Below, in pieces: positions 1-8,159 of a DNA stretch of 64,000 bases (its first letter is position 1; each line of letters starts with the position of its first letter). Origin of the DNA: JAUIEH01 sp964483375 (GTDB lineage Bacteria > Pseudomonadota > Alphaproteobacteria > Caulobacterales > Maricaulaceae); assembly GCA_964483375.1 (NCBI GenBank), contig CAZABJ010000001.1, positions 62,001 to 126,000 of the forward strand, written 5' to 3'. A model generated the notes under the pieces. The model was given only the letters and a program-made list of their open reading frames with translations, made no database searches and had not been told where the DNA came from. Made by a program: the position numbers and the translations under genes.

Positions 1-333
1 GTTGGTCGCGGCGTCGTTGCCCTTGATGATTTCGGTCATGGTCACGCCCAAGCGGTCGTCGACGACGACGACTTCCCCGCGCGCGACCAGTCGGTTGTTC
101 ACATAGATGTCGATGGCCTCGCCGACTTTCCGGTCGAGCTCTAGGACCGAACCGCGATCGAGCTGGAGAAGGGTCGAGACGTCGACATGGGTTTTGCCGA
201 GAACCGCGGAGATATGGACGGGAACGTCGAACACCGGAGCAAGGTCGCCGGCGGTTTTCGGCTCCTCGTCCGCGGGAGCGGCGGGGCCCTGGCCTTCAGG
301 AAACTCAGGCAGCGAAAGATCGTTTTCAGACAT
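1..333 (-). CDS. fliN: Flagellar motor switch protein FliN (3' end outside window)
   Basis: FliN is part of the cytoplasmic C-ring with FliG and FliM and takes part in switching and export-substrate docking. The translated 111 residues have an acidic, proline-rich N-terminus (about residues 1-40) followed by the SpoA/FliMN fold: VPVHISAVLGKTHV, then LLQLDRGSVLELDRKVGEA, then NNRLVARGEVVVVDDRLGVT, which is the normal FliN order. The start ATG at 333 follows a GAGCGAG stretch. It lies 18 bases after fliH and closes the fliF-fliG-fliH-fliN operon as seen here. In Caulobacter flbD follows fliN; that position is off the left edge. The C-terminus is cut by the window. Confidence 0.93.
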   Translation of the reverse strand, partial: MSENDLSLPEFPEGQGPAAPADEEPKTAGDLAPVFDVPVHISAVLGKTHVDVSTLLQLDRGSVLELDRKVGEAIDIYVNNRLVARGEVVVVDDRLGVTMTEIIKGNDAATN

Positions 334-351
334 GTGCTAAGCTCGCTCTTC

Positions 352-1002
352 TCAGGATCCGAACAAAGTGAGTTGCTCGCCCGGGTCTGCGCCGGCTTCG
401 GCGAGCCAGCGTTTCGCCGCTTGCTCGATCGCGGTGAAGGCGTCGGTGGTGTTGCGCGCCACCGAACCCTCCGGCCAGACGATGACGCAATCCCCCGGGG
501 CGGCGGCGGGATCGGTCTCCACCCTCAGCGCTTCCCCGCAGCCAAATTGGGCGGCCAATGGCGAAAGCCGCGCTTCCACCGCCTCGCCCGCATCGGGCCC
601 GACGCGAACGACCAAGCGCGGTTGGTCGCGTAAGAACTCGGCGACCTCGCGGAAAAAGCCTTCCACCGCATCCTGCGGAAATTGCGCCAGCGCGGTCTCC
701 GCCGCGGCGCGCGCTGCGGCGAGGCCCAGTGCGGCGGCGTCACGCTTGAGTTGCGCGCTTTCAGCCCCCAGGCGTTCGGAGATCTGGCGAGCATGCTCGG
801 CGATGTGTCCCAGCGCAGCCGCGGCGGCGGCTTCCGCTTGGGCGACCGCGGAGGCCTCGCCGGCCGCGAACGCCGCTTGGCGTTCCGCCTCAACCTCTTC
901 GGGTTCGAAATATAGCCGCGCGCCGTCTCCGTCGCGAAGAACGCGACCTGAGGCGTCGAACACAGTGTCGAAAGTGAAGGGGCGCATCTCAGATGTCGAC
1001 AT
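352..1002 (-). CDS. fliH: Flagellar assembly protein FliH (FlbE-type)
   Basis: 216 residues. FliH regulates the flagellar export ATPase FliI and links it to the C-ring through FliN. The identification rests on position between fliG and fliN and on architecture: a short N-terminal segment (MRPFTFDTVFD), a long alanine/glutamate-rich helical region at about residues 35-105 that looks like the FliH coiled coil, and a C-terminal alpha/beta part ending with GDCVIVWPEGSVARNT. Sequence similarity within this family is low, so context carries weight. The start at 1002 has AAGGTG upstream; an internal Met (987) is a possible alternative. It begins 11 bases after the fliG stop. Confidence 0.85.
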   Translation of the reverse strand: MSTSEMRPFTFDTVFDASGRVLRDGDGARLYFEPEEVEAERQAAFAAGEASAVAQAEAAAAAALGHIAEHARQISERLGAESAQLKRDAAALGLAAARAAAETALAQFPQDAVEGFFREVAEFLRDQPRLVVRVGPDAGEAVEARLSPLAAQFGCGEALRVETDPAAAPGDCVIVWPEGSVARNTTDAFTAIEQAAKRWLAEAGADPGEQLTLFGS

Positions 1003-1013
1003 GACGCACCTTA

Positions 1014-2045
1014 TTAATAAACGAGTTCATCATCGCCTCCGGTTTCGGCGAGCATGATTTCGCCCTTCGCCGCGAGGTCTTTGGCGATTTGGACCATGGC
1101 CGTTTGCGCCGCATCGACGTCTTTGAGCCGCACCGGGCCCATGGCCGCCATGTCGTCGCGCATGATTTTGGCCGCGCGTTCGGACATGTTGGAGAAGAAC
1201 AGGTCGCGCAGATTGTCCGACGCGCCTTTCAGCGCCAGGCCGAGCTGGTCCTTGTCCACAGCGCGCAGCAGGGTCTGGACCCCGCCCGGATCGAGTTTGC
1301 TCAAGTCTTCGAAGACAAACATCAGGGCCCGGATGCGTTCTGCGGAGTCGCGGTTGCGCTCTTCCAAGGATGCGAGGAAACGGTTTTCGGTCTGACGGTC
1401 GAAATTATTGAAGATGTCGGCCATCATCTCATGGGCGTCCCGCTTATTCGTGCGGGCGAGATTTGACATGAACTCGTTGCGCAAGGTCACTTCGATCTTG
1501 TCGAGGATGTCGCGCTGCACTGGTTCCATCCGAAGCATCCGCATGACGACTTCGAGGGCGAAATCCTCAGGCAACGCGCCTAGAACGCGTGACGCGTGCT
1601 CGGATTTGATCTTCGACAAGACGACTGCGACGGTTTGCGGGTACTCGTTTTTCAAATAGTTGGCGAGCACCGCTTCGTTCACGTTGCCCAGCTTGTCCCA
1701 CATGGTCCGACCGGCTGGGCCGCGGATCTCCTCCATGACCGCCTCGACCTTTTCGACGGGGAGGAAGTTGGAGAGGAGCCGCTGCGTGGCGTCGAAAGAG
1801 CCATGCAGGGATCCGGTGGAGGACAGTTGGCCCACGAAGTCGACGATGAGCCGCTCGACCGCGACTGAGGAAATCGCGCCCAGGTTCGACATGGCGTGTG
1901 AGATCTCTTTGATCTCTTCATCGTCGAAGAGTCTCCAGAGCTCAGCCTGTTCTTCGCCCAGCGCCAAGAGAATCACGGCGGCCTTTTCGGGCCCCGAAAG
2001 CCGGGCGGGATCGTCGATTGCAGGGGCGGGAGCGGGGCGCGTCAT
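1014..2045 (-). CDS. fliG: Flagellar motor switch protein FliG
   Basis: 343 residues. FliG is the C-ring protein that contacts the stator and carries the torque-generating charges, and it binds the C-terminal tail of FliF. The protein has the three FliG domains in order: the N-terminal FliF-binding domain (LSGPEKAAVILLALGEEQA), the middle FliM-binding domain around residues 110-200 and the C-terminal torque domain (FEDLSKLDPGGVQTLLRAV, then AAKIMRDDMAAMGPVRLKDV). I chose the ATG at 2045 rather than the in-frame start at 2069, because the latter would run into fliF and 2045 has AAGTGAG directly upstream, giving a 5-base gap from the fliF stop. Usual FliG length is about 330-345. Confidence 0.96.
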   Translation of the reverse strand: MTRPAPAPAIDDPARLSGPEKAAVILLALGEEQAELWRLFDDEEIKEISHAMSNLGAISSVAVERLIVDFVGQLSSTGSLHGSFDATQRLLSNFLPVEKVEAVMEEIRGPAGRTMWDKLGNVNEAVLANYLKNEYPQTVAVVLSKIKSEHASRVLGALPEDFALEVVMRMLRMEPVQRDILDKIEVTLRNEFMSNLARTNKRDAHEMMADIFNNFDRQTENRFLASLEERNRDSAERIRALMFVFEDLSKLDPGGVQTLLRAVDKDQLGLALKGASDNLRDLFFSNMSERAAKIMRDDMAAMGPVRLKDVDAAQTAMVQIAKDLAAKGEIMLAETGGDDELVY

Positions 2046-2050
2046 CTCAC

Positions 2051-3694
2051 TTAATCCGAATGCAGCCAAGTCCGCAGGATGGAGACCGACTCGTCAGGGT
2101 GCTTCTCGACGATGTCCGACACCTTCTTGACCGACGACGCCTTCACCTGTCCGTCGATCTTCGCGATATCGATTTGCTCTTCGCTTTCGGCAGGCGCCGG
2201 CAGTCCTTCGGCCTTGCCCGCATCAAGCGCGGCGGCGGTCTGCGCGGAGACGGGCGTGAGGGCGGTTGCGCCGCCGGCCGCGGCGGGCAAAGCGGGCGCG
2301 CCGACCGCGCCGCGCACCAACGGCCGCACCACCAAGAAGATGATCATCAGCGCCACCAGCAGCAAAACGCCCAGCTCCGCCCCGCGCATCATGTCTTCTG
2401 CGTCTAAAGCGAAGGGGCCTGGCGCTTCGGCGGCCGTATCGGGCGGGGGCATGCGTGCGAACGCCATGTTCCGCACGGTCACCACGTCCCCGCGTTCTTC
2501 GTCAAAGCCTATCGCGGAACGCACGAGCGCTGCGATTTCTTCGATCTGGGTCTCGTCTCGGGAGGCGTAGACGGCCTCGCCATCGTCCCCCAGGGTCCGA
2601 ACGCCGTCCAGGACCACCGCAACCGACAAACGGCGCACGATCCCAACCTGGCGTTCCTCAACACGGGTCCGCCGAGAGATTTCGTAATTCGTAGTTTCTC
2701 GCGACAGGTTGGCGTTGGATTGGCTGGAGCGGCTGTCTCCGGCCTCCCCGCCATCCGTCTCGGGGACGTTTTCCGACACCGACACCACGCCGTCGCCTTC
2801 GGAGTCGCGTTCTGAGTTGGTTTCTTCCTCGCGCGTGAGCGAGCGGACGACGCGGCCCTCAGGGTCGAAAATCTCAGCGGTTTCCGTGACCCGATTGAAA
2901 TCGAGGTCTGCGGCGACCTGCACCCGCGCGCCGCCCGGTCCCACGACGCCTTCGACCAAGTCGATCACTCGCAGCCGGATGCGCTCCTCCACCCCGGCGC
3001 GGCGGTCGTCGAGATGGGCTGACAGCGCTGAGCCGCCCGCCGCGCTGTCGTCGCCGCGGGCCAGGACGCGGCCTTCGGAGTCGAGAATCGTGACGCGAGA
3101 GGCTTCCAGCCCCGGAACCGCGCTGGCGACAAAGGTGCGCACGGCGTTGGCGTGGTCGCGCGCCAAATCGCCCCGGCGCAAAGAGACCCAAACCGAGGCG
3201 CTGGCGGGAATTTGGTCGCGCTCGAACAAGCGTCGCTCGGGCAGCGCCAGGTGAACCCGCGCGGACGCGACGCCGTCAAGGGCGCGGATCGTGCGGGCCA
3301 GCTCGCCCTCAAGCGCGCGCACGCGATTGACGTTTTGAACGAAGCGCGAGGAGCCCAGCGCGTCTTGACTGTCGAAGATTTCGTAGCCGACGGAGCCCGC
3401 GCTTGGCAGGCCCTCCGCGGCGATCATCATCCGCGCGTTGGTGACGGCGTCTGATGGGACATAGATGGCCGTGCCGCCGGCGCGCAGGCTGTGGCCGATG
3501 CCGGCTTGATCGAGCCGGGAGACGATTTCCCCCGCTTCGGCCAAATCAAGCCCGGCGAACAAGAGCGCTTCATGCTCTTGGCCCAGCCGCATGGCGCCGA
3601 ACATCAGCGCCGCGGCCATGCCGGCGGTCACCCCGAACATGATAAACAGTCGGGGCAATCCGATTTTGGATAGCTGTTCGCTCAACCCGCCCAC
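2051..3694 (-). CDS. fliF: Flagellar MS-ring protein FliF
   Basis: 547 residues, a normal size. FliF forms the inner-membrane MS ring on which the rest of the basal body is built. Two membrane segments are visible: about residues 17-38 and about 432-458 (GVLLLVALMIIFLVVRPLV), with the long periplasmic ring-building region between them. The last residues, SVSILRTWLHSD, are the conserved FliG-binding tail. It is the first gene of the fliF-fliG-fliH-fliN run. In its upstream region (3695-3854) a GAATC at 3812-3816 is a CcrM-type GANTC methylation site, which fits cell-cycle control known for fliF in Caulobacter; regulation here is inferred. Confidence 0.97.
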   Translation of the reverse strand: MGGLSEQLSKIGLPRLFIMFGVTAGMAAALMFGAMRLGQEHEALLFAGLDLAEAGEIVSRLDQAGIGHSLRAGGTAIYVPSDAVTNARMMIAAEGLPSAGSVGYEIFDSQDALGSSRFVQNVNRVRALEGELARTIRALDGVASARVHLALPERRLFERDQIPASASVWVSLRRGDLARDHANAVRTFVASAVPGLEASRVTILDSEGRVLARGDDSAAGGSALSAHLDDRRAGVEERIRLRVIDLVEGVVGPGGARVQVAADLDFNRVTETAEIFDPEGRVVRSLTREEETNSERDSEGDGVVSVSENVPETDGGEAGDSRSSQSNANLSRETTNYEISRRTRVEERQVGIVRRLSVAVVLDGVRTLGDDGEAVYASRDETQIEEIAALVRSAIGFDEERGDVVTVRNMAFARMPPPDTAAEAPGPFALDAEDMMRGAELGVLLLVALMIIFLVVRPLVRGAVGAPALPAAAGGATALTPVSAQTAAALDAGKAEGLPAPAESEEQIDIAKIDGQVKASSVKKVSDIVEKHPDESVSILRTWLHSD

Positions 3695-3854
3695 GGCAAA
3701 CTCCGCCCGGCGAAACCTGCATGGCTTCGCGCTAGGCAGAAATTACCCGGGACGCCGTGAAAAAAGGCTTATCGCGCCCTCAATCACCGGCGGATTGCGT
3801 GGTCCTTATACGAATCAACGGCTAAGCGCGCGACCAGGCTTCGCCCAAAAAGGC

Positions 3855-4127
3855 TCAGCGATACTGCTGAACCCGGGTCGCGCGCAGGCCCGCAAGCCCG
3901 TGTCGGTCGATCGCCGCCTGCCAGCCGAGGAACTCCTCGACAGTGAGCGTGTAGCGTTCGCAGGCTTCCTCAAGGCTGAGCAAGCCCCCGCGCACCGCGG
4001 CGACCACCTCGGCTTTGCGCCGGATCACCCAGCGCTTGGTGTCCGGCCTGGGCAGGTCGGCCACGGTCAGCGGGCTCCCGTCGGGGCCGATCACCACTTG
4101 CTCGCGGCTTCTGCGTTGTTCGATCAT
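3855..4127 (-). CDS. sciP: CtrA inhibitor SciP (DUF1153)
   Basis: 90 residues, almost the whole length of the DUF1153 family. SciP is a small helix-turn-helix protein of Caulobacter and relatives that binds the master regulator CtrA and blocks its transcriptional activation in swarmer cells. The conserved blocks are plain: VVIGPDGSPLTVADLP, then DTKRWVIRRKAEVVAAV, GLLSLEEACERYTLTVEEF and HGLAGLRATRVQQYR. In Caulobacter crescentus sciP likewise sits next to flgE and the fliF operon, so both sequence and neighbourhood agree. It is transcribed in the same direction as flgE and fliF, with its own about 130-base upstream region holding an AT-rich inverted repeat. Confidence 0.95.
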   Translation of the reverse strand: MIEQRRSREQVVIGPDGSPLTVADLPRPDTKRWVIRRKAEVVAAVRGGLLSLEEACERYTLTVEEFLGWQAAIDRHGLAGLRATRVQQYR

Positions 4128-4218
4128 GGCCTCATCTCCCTGAGCGTGAGAAGAGGATACGCAAGACGATTTGCAGCTTCGCTAAATGACATCGCTAAAG
4201 CCTCGTAAATTTCCCTGC

Positions 4219-4250
4219 ATAGATTTGAGTCAAATCGCTCAAATATCTAT
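4219..4250 (-). promoter_or_regulatory. AT-rich inverted repeat with GANTC site between flgE and sciP
   Basis: The arms ATAGATTTGAG (4219-4229) and CTCAAATATCTAT (4238-4250) are complementary apart from two extra bases. Inside the left arm is a 13-base palindrome, ATTTGA-G-TCAAAT (4223-4235), whose centre GAGTC (4227-4231) is a GANTC methylation target. It begins just after the flgE stop and about 90 bases before sciP. It may be a control site for sciP, a weak flgE terminator, or both; the sequence does not decide. Confidence 0.45.
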
Positions 4251-4255
4251 GAAAG

Positions 4256-5653
4256 CTATCGTTTCATTGAAATAAGCTCGGCGAGCATTTCATCGGCGGT
4301 CGTGATTATTTTAGAGGCCGCCGAGTAAGCTCGCTGGGTCGTGATGAGTCCTGTGAACTCCGTGGCGAGATCCACGTTGGAGTTCTCCAAGGACTGGGGA
4401 CTGATGAAGCCGGCGCCGCCGACGCCTGGCTGCTTCATCGTGAACAGGCCCGACTCCGGCGTGATGTTGTAGGCGCCGCCATTTTCCGGCGCCAAGCCGT
4501 TGGCGTTGATGAAGGTGGCCAATGGCAGCTGATAGACCGGCTTCACAACGCCGTTGTCGAAGTTCGCGGTCACAAAGCCATTGTTGTCGATGTCGACCCC
4601 GGACAGATCGCCGAACACCGACCCGTTGACCGAAGTCGAGGCGACCGCGGAAGGGCTCGCCAACTGGGTCAGGCCGCCTGTGGAGTTGGGGCCGCCGAAA
4701 TCGAGCGCAATGGTTTGGGCGGCGACCCCGAGGGTGTCGGACCACCGGTCCGCCGCGCCGCCGCCCGATGCGCCCAGCGTGATCGCAGGTTCGCCGTTCA
4801 CGACGTTGGAAAAGGTGGAGTTCGCCAAGTCGAACGCGCCGTTGGAGGTGAACGACACGCTGCCGGATAACACGATCCCGTTGCCCGCGGCGGTCGTCAC
4901 ATCGCTCGTCGGCGTCGCGTAGACCTCCATGAGCCACTCATTGGGGTTTGTGGTCGGGTCTTGTTTGAGGAAGGCGAAGGTCAGGTTGTGGAGCTGACCC
5001 AAGCTGTCGAAAACCTGCACCGAGGTGGTGAAGTGGGGTTGGGTGCCCACGGCGGGCGGCCCGGGGGCGTAGGTGGCCAGGTCGCCGAGCGCATAGGCGC
5101 CGGTATGCGGGGTCTGCTCGGCGTCCAGATTGGCGTTGAATTGCATCCTGCTGGTGGCTTCCGCCGTGCCGCCGATCGCCCCGATATTGACCGTCTCAAG
5201 ATTGGCGAGGTCGGTGGGGTTGGCGTTGACAGTGCCGTCCGCGGCTACCGGCCAACCCTGAAGATAGAAACCCGCAGTGTTCTGAAGATAGCCGTTTTCA
5301 TCAGGCGCGAAGGCCCCGGCCCGCGTGAACAGATATGCGTCCGTCGGCGTCAGGTTTTCCGACTTCGTCGTCACAACGAAGAACCCGTCGCCGGACACGC
5401 CGATATCGGTCGCCGAGCTTGAGCTCGCCAAAAGGCCCTGAGAGGTGATGAGTTGACGGGTCGATGCGTTCACCCCGCCCGCATTGTAGGCGATGGAGTT
5501 TGAAGCGGCCTTCACCAACGGGTCGAAGTCGGAAACCGTGCGTTTGTACCCCACGGTGTTGACGTTCGCGATGTTGTCGGAAATCGCGGCTAAGGCGCCG
5601 GCGTTGGCGATGAGGCCGGACGTGCCGGCGGCGAGTGCGGAGTTCAAGCTCAT
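4256..5653 (-). CDS. flgE: Flagellar hook protein FlgE
   Basis: 465 residues. FlgE polymerises into the hook, the universal joint outside the cell. The N-terminus MSLNSALAAGTSGLIANAG followed by AISDNIANVNTVGYKR is the flagellar rod/hook signature, and the C-terminus LATEFTGLITTQRAYSAASK is the matching D0 helix. The middle contains the FlgE hook domains (VFDSLGQLHNLTFAFLKQD). I use the ATG at 5653, where the family begins, rather than the in-frame Met four codons upstream; GGAG precedes it. It follows flgD by 85 bases that hold a strong hairpin. In Caulobacter hook genes are sigma54/FlbD-dependent; I did not find a convincing -24/-12 element directly upstream. Confidence 0.97.
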   Translation of the reverse strand: MSLNSALAAGTSGLIANAGALAAISDNIANVNTVGYKRTVSDFDPLVKAASNSIAYNAGGVNASTRQLITSQGLLASSSSATDIGVSGDGFFVVTTKSENLTPTDAYLFTRAGAFAPDENGYLQNTAGFYLQGWPVAADGTVNANPTDLANLETVNIGAIGGTAEATSRMQFNANLDAEQTPHTGAYALGDLATYAPGPPAVGTQPHFTTSVQVFDSLGQLHNLTFAFLKQDPTTNPNEWLMEVYATPTSDVTTAAGNGIVLSGSVSFTSNGAFDLANSTFSNVVNGEPAITLGASGGGAADRWSDTLGVAAQTIALDFGGPNSTGGLTQLASPSAVASTSVNGSVFGDLSGVDIDNNGFVTANFDNGVVKPVYQLPLATFINANGLAPENGGAYNITPESGLFTMKQPGVGGAGFISPQSLENSNVDLATEFTGLITTQRAYSAASKIITTADEMLAELISMKR

Positions 5654-5707
5654 GTCAGGCTCCAAGAAAAGCGAACACGGGAGGAGCCGTTCTGGCGAAG
5701 GGGCTTT

Positions 5708-5729
5708 GGCGCACGCTTCGGCGTGCGCC
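5708..5729 (-). other. Perfect hairpin between flgD and flgE
   Basis: GGCGCACGC and GCGTGCGCC form a 9-base perfect stem around a TTCG tetraloop, starting 9 bases after the flgD stop and about 55 bases before flgE. There is no T-run after it on either strand, so a classical intrinsic terminator is unlikely. It could partly stop transcription, stabilise the 3' end of a processed flgD message or set different FlgD and FlgE levels. Confidence 0.55.
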
Positions 5730-5738
5730 GCATTCGGG

Positions 5739-6392
5739 TCAGCGCGGTTCGCGAACGAACCGCAGGTCGCTCAGGGCGGCGCGCAGGTCGCCGAGCAGAA
5801 GGACAGGGGCGTCTCCGCCAAGTTCCACGCCCGTCACGCGGGCGAAGCCGGCGAGCGCGGCGCCCACCGGCTCTTGATCGGCGTCGATGGCTTCGATCTC
5901 TAGCGTATAAAGGCCGTCGGGCTGTTGTGCGCCGGCGTTGTTGCGGCCGTCCCAGCCGAACTCCCGCGCGCCCGCCGGCTGCGGGCCGAGGGTTTCCTCA
6001 TAGACCACCGCGCCCTCGGCGTTGCGGATCCGCGCCGACATCGCCGCTGCGGAGCCTTCCAGATTGACCGACCAAGCCGCGCGGCCTTGGTTCAGCTCGG
6101 CTGCGCCTCCAGCGACCGCGGCGTCGCGACCGATATAGGCGACCGCTTCTGACTCCGCGCCCGAGCTCTGCAGCGCGATGAGCGTCTCGAGATTCTCGTT
6201 TTGCGAGATTTGCTGCTCAACGCTCGAAAACTCGACCAGCTGGCTGACGAACTGGTTGGAGTCCATCGGATCGAGCGGATCTTGGTTCTGCAATTGCTGG
6301 GTGAGCAGGCCGAGGAACAGCTCGTAATTGTCCGCGAGCCCCGTGCGGGCGACGCTGGCGGCGCTATCGGCTTGAACGGCGGCGACAGTCAT
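5739..6392 (-). CDS. flgD: Hook capping protein FlgD
   Basis: 217 residues. FlgD is the scaffold cap that guides FlgE polymerisation and is discarded when the hook is complete. The N-terminal export and cap motif is clear: LFLGLLTQQLQNQDPLDPMDSNQFVSQLVEFSSVEQ, here split as LFLGLLTQQLQNQDPLDPMD and the following NQFVSQLVEFSSVEQ. The C-terminal part has the FlgD Tudor/Ig-like pattern, with FGWDGRNNAGAQQPDGLYT near residue 155. AGAGGAGCG lies before the ATG. It sits 18 bases after fliK, so fliK-flgD form a pair, followed by flgE. Confidence 0.95.
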   Translation of the reverse strand: MTVAAVQADSAASVARTGLADNYELFLGLLTQQLQNQDPLDPMDSNQFVSQLVEFSSVEQQISQNENLETLIALQSSGAESEAVAYIGRDAAVAGGAAELNQGRAAWSVNLEGSAAAMSARIRNAEGAVVYEETLGPQPAGAREFGWDGRNNAGAQQPDGLYTLEIEAIDADQEPVGAALAGFARVTGVELGGDAPVLLLGDLRAALSDLRFVREPR

Positions 6393-6410
6393 AGGCGGCG
6401 CTCCTCTCTG

Positions 6411-7730
6411 TTACACTTGGACGTCGAGACGCGCGCGGCGCAGGACGGCGTAGCCGCCCGCCCGGAACTCGACGGTTTCTTCAGGGATATGGACTTGGCG
6501 GGCGCGAGCGTCGGTTTCAGAAGGGTCGCGCTGCGCGCCTGCGTTGTCGCTCGATGCGCTTTCCTCGCCATCGTCGCGGGTTTCGCCTTCAGTGCCTTCG
6601 CTCAGCGAGAATGACAGCCCGTCGCGCTCGAGCGTGACGCCCGCTTCGGCCAAGGCCCGTTCAAGCGCGCGGGCGTTGCGCTGCAGCTCGCTGAGGGCTT
6701 CGGGGCGTTCAACGGTCAAGGCCGCCCGGGCCCGACCCTCGGCGTCGATATCCAGTTTGACGTCAACCCGGCCGAGTTCGGGGGGGTCGAGCCGCACTTC
6801 AAAACGGGTCGCGCCGTCCTTGGCCTTGTGCGCGAAGCGTTGCGCGATCTGCGCGACTGCCTCGGCGTCCATCCGCAGACCGGCCGCGGTGGCGCGCGTG
6901 GTCTCAACCCCGGAAGGGCCGGGGGGAAGGCGCGTCGGGCTCTCCGCCTTTGGCGCGATCTCCAGGCTGGGCTCGGGAGCCGGCTCAGACAGCGGCGGCT
7001 CAATCGTCGCCGCGAAACTCGCCGGCGCCGGCGCGGAAGGGGCGGCTTGAACCGGTCGGGGCGTTTCGACTGCAGGCGCGCGAGCGGGTTTGTCGGTCGC
7101 GATGGGTTCTGAGGACGACTTTGCGGCGTCCGTCTCGGCGGCGTTTTTGTGTCGGGCCGTGCGGGCGTCATGACGACGCGTCGCGGCCGCGTCGGCCAAT
7201 GCGGCTTCGTCTGCGAACGGCGAAGGTTGGGTCGCTGGGTCAGCGTCTGGCGACGCGCTCGCGTCGAGGAGGCCCGCTGCGCCGTTGCCGTCGGGTTTCG
7301 CGCCAGACGCAGACTTAGAACCGCCGACGGTCTCAGCGGTCTGTGCGGGGTCCGTCGGCGGCTCGCCTAGAGGGGAAAGCCCTGGCGCGGGTCGGCCTGG
7401 TCCGGCGGCGAGGTCGAGCGAAGCGGGGCCGCCGGCGGCGGTCTTGAGGTCAAGGCCGCCGCGCGGAGGGGGCGCGTCTTCCTTAGTATAGAGAGCCGCG
7501 GCGGCCACGACGTCGTCAGACTGTGCGCTTGGATCGTCCGATGCGGCGCGGTCCCCGGACGGGGCGGTCTCGTCGGTCTTGGCGCGTTTTGGCTGACGGG
7601 TCGTCGACGTCGCGTCTGACGCCGCCAAAGCGTCGTCAAAGCCCGCGTCGGGACCGCTCGCCGAAGAGTTCGCCGCGCTGCCCGCCGACCCTGCAGGCGG
7701 GCCGGCGGGGACTGTCACAAATACGTTCAT
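6411..7730 (-). CDS. fliK: Flagellar hook-length control protein FliK
   Basis: 439 residues, the first gene of fliK-flgD-flgE. FliK is a secreted molecular ruler that switches the export apparatus from hook to filament substrates. As usual for the family, the first two thirds are low-complexity, rich in Ala, Pro, Asp and Ser (about residues 1-275). The conserved part is the C-terminal Flg_hook domain at about residues 290-400, with RFEVRLDPPELGRVDVKLDI, the family signature, and an ALTVERPEALSELQRNAR stretch. The start ATG at 7730 has only a weak GGGTGA upstream. The identification is secure from the C-terminal domain plus position next to flgD. Confidence 0.92.
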   Translation of the reverse strand: MNVFVTVPAGPPAGSAGSAANSSASGPDAGFDDALAASDATSTTRQPKRAKTDETAPSGDRAASDDPSAQSDDVVAAAALYTKEDAPPPRGGLDLKTAAGGPASLDLAAGPGRPAPGLSPLGEPPTDPAQTAETVGGSKSASGAKPDGNGAAGLLDASASPDADPATQPSPFADEAALADAAATRRHDARTARHKNAAETDAAKSSSEPIATDKPARAPAVETPRPVQAAPSAPAPASFAATIEPPLSEPAPEPSLEIAPKAESPTRLPPGPSGVETTRATAAGLRMDAEAVAQIAQRFAHKAKDGATRFEVRLDPPELGRVDVKLDIDAEGRARAALTVERPEALSELQRNARALERALAEAGVTLERDGLSFSLSEGTEGETRDDGEESASSDNAGAQRDPSETDARARQVHIPEETVEFRAGGYAVLRRARLDVQV

Positions 7731-8159
7731 TCACCCGACTTTTCTTGTTTTTGGGGTCTTCCCCTCGCGCCTATGCCGACGCGCTGAACAAGGTTGAGCA
7801 AAGCTTGGACCAGTCCGGAGCGCTGGCTAAGCCGCTGAAAAGCAAGGTGCGTGAGGGTTAACGCTTGCTCGCCGGGAACGGGGCGCCGGGCAAAAACGGA
7901 CCCGTGGCCGGCGTTTCTTGCCCAGGGTCGGGGGCCGCTGTGGTTCGCCGGCGACGCGAATTGGCGCGCCACTTGAAACGGGAACGCCCAGGCGCGCCGA
8001 TCCGGCGGCGCGTTCGGGATGCGAGGTGAGCGGAAATGTCTTCGCCATCAACAGCTTGGGCCAAATGGCGGCGCAGCGGCGCGAACGCTCTCGCAGCGCG
8101 CGGCCCGGCAGCAACTGCCGTTCGCCCGGCAGTTTCCTCCCAGTTCGGAGACTGAAGCG
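7731..8159. other. Divergent fliK/flgK intergenic region
   Basis: This 429-base stretch separates minus-strand fliK from plus-strand flgK and should hold both promoters. I see no supported gene: the reading frame upstream of flgK is open back to 8019 but lacks family similarity before 8160. A sequence at 7961-7976 has the spacing of a sigma54 promoter (TTGGCGCG, four bases, TTGA) but lacks the usual C at -12, so I do not call it. CGGAG lies before the flgK start. Confidence 0.6.

Noticed and set aside
7961..7976. Sigma54-like promoter TTGGCGCG-N4-TTGA upstream of flgK
   Set aside because: The spacing fits and class III flagellar genes are expected to use sigma54, but the conserved C of the -12 GC is replaced by A, so I do not list it as a promoter.
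8019..8159. Upstream extension of the flgK frame
   Set aside because: FlgK proteins begin at the MSINGVLSNALS motif at 8160, which has a ribosome binding site.
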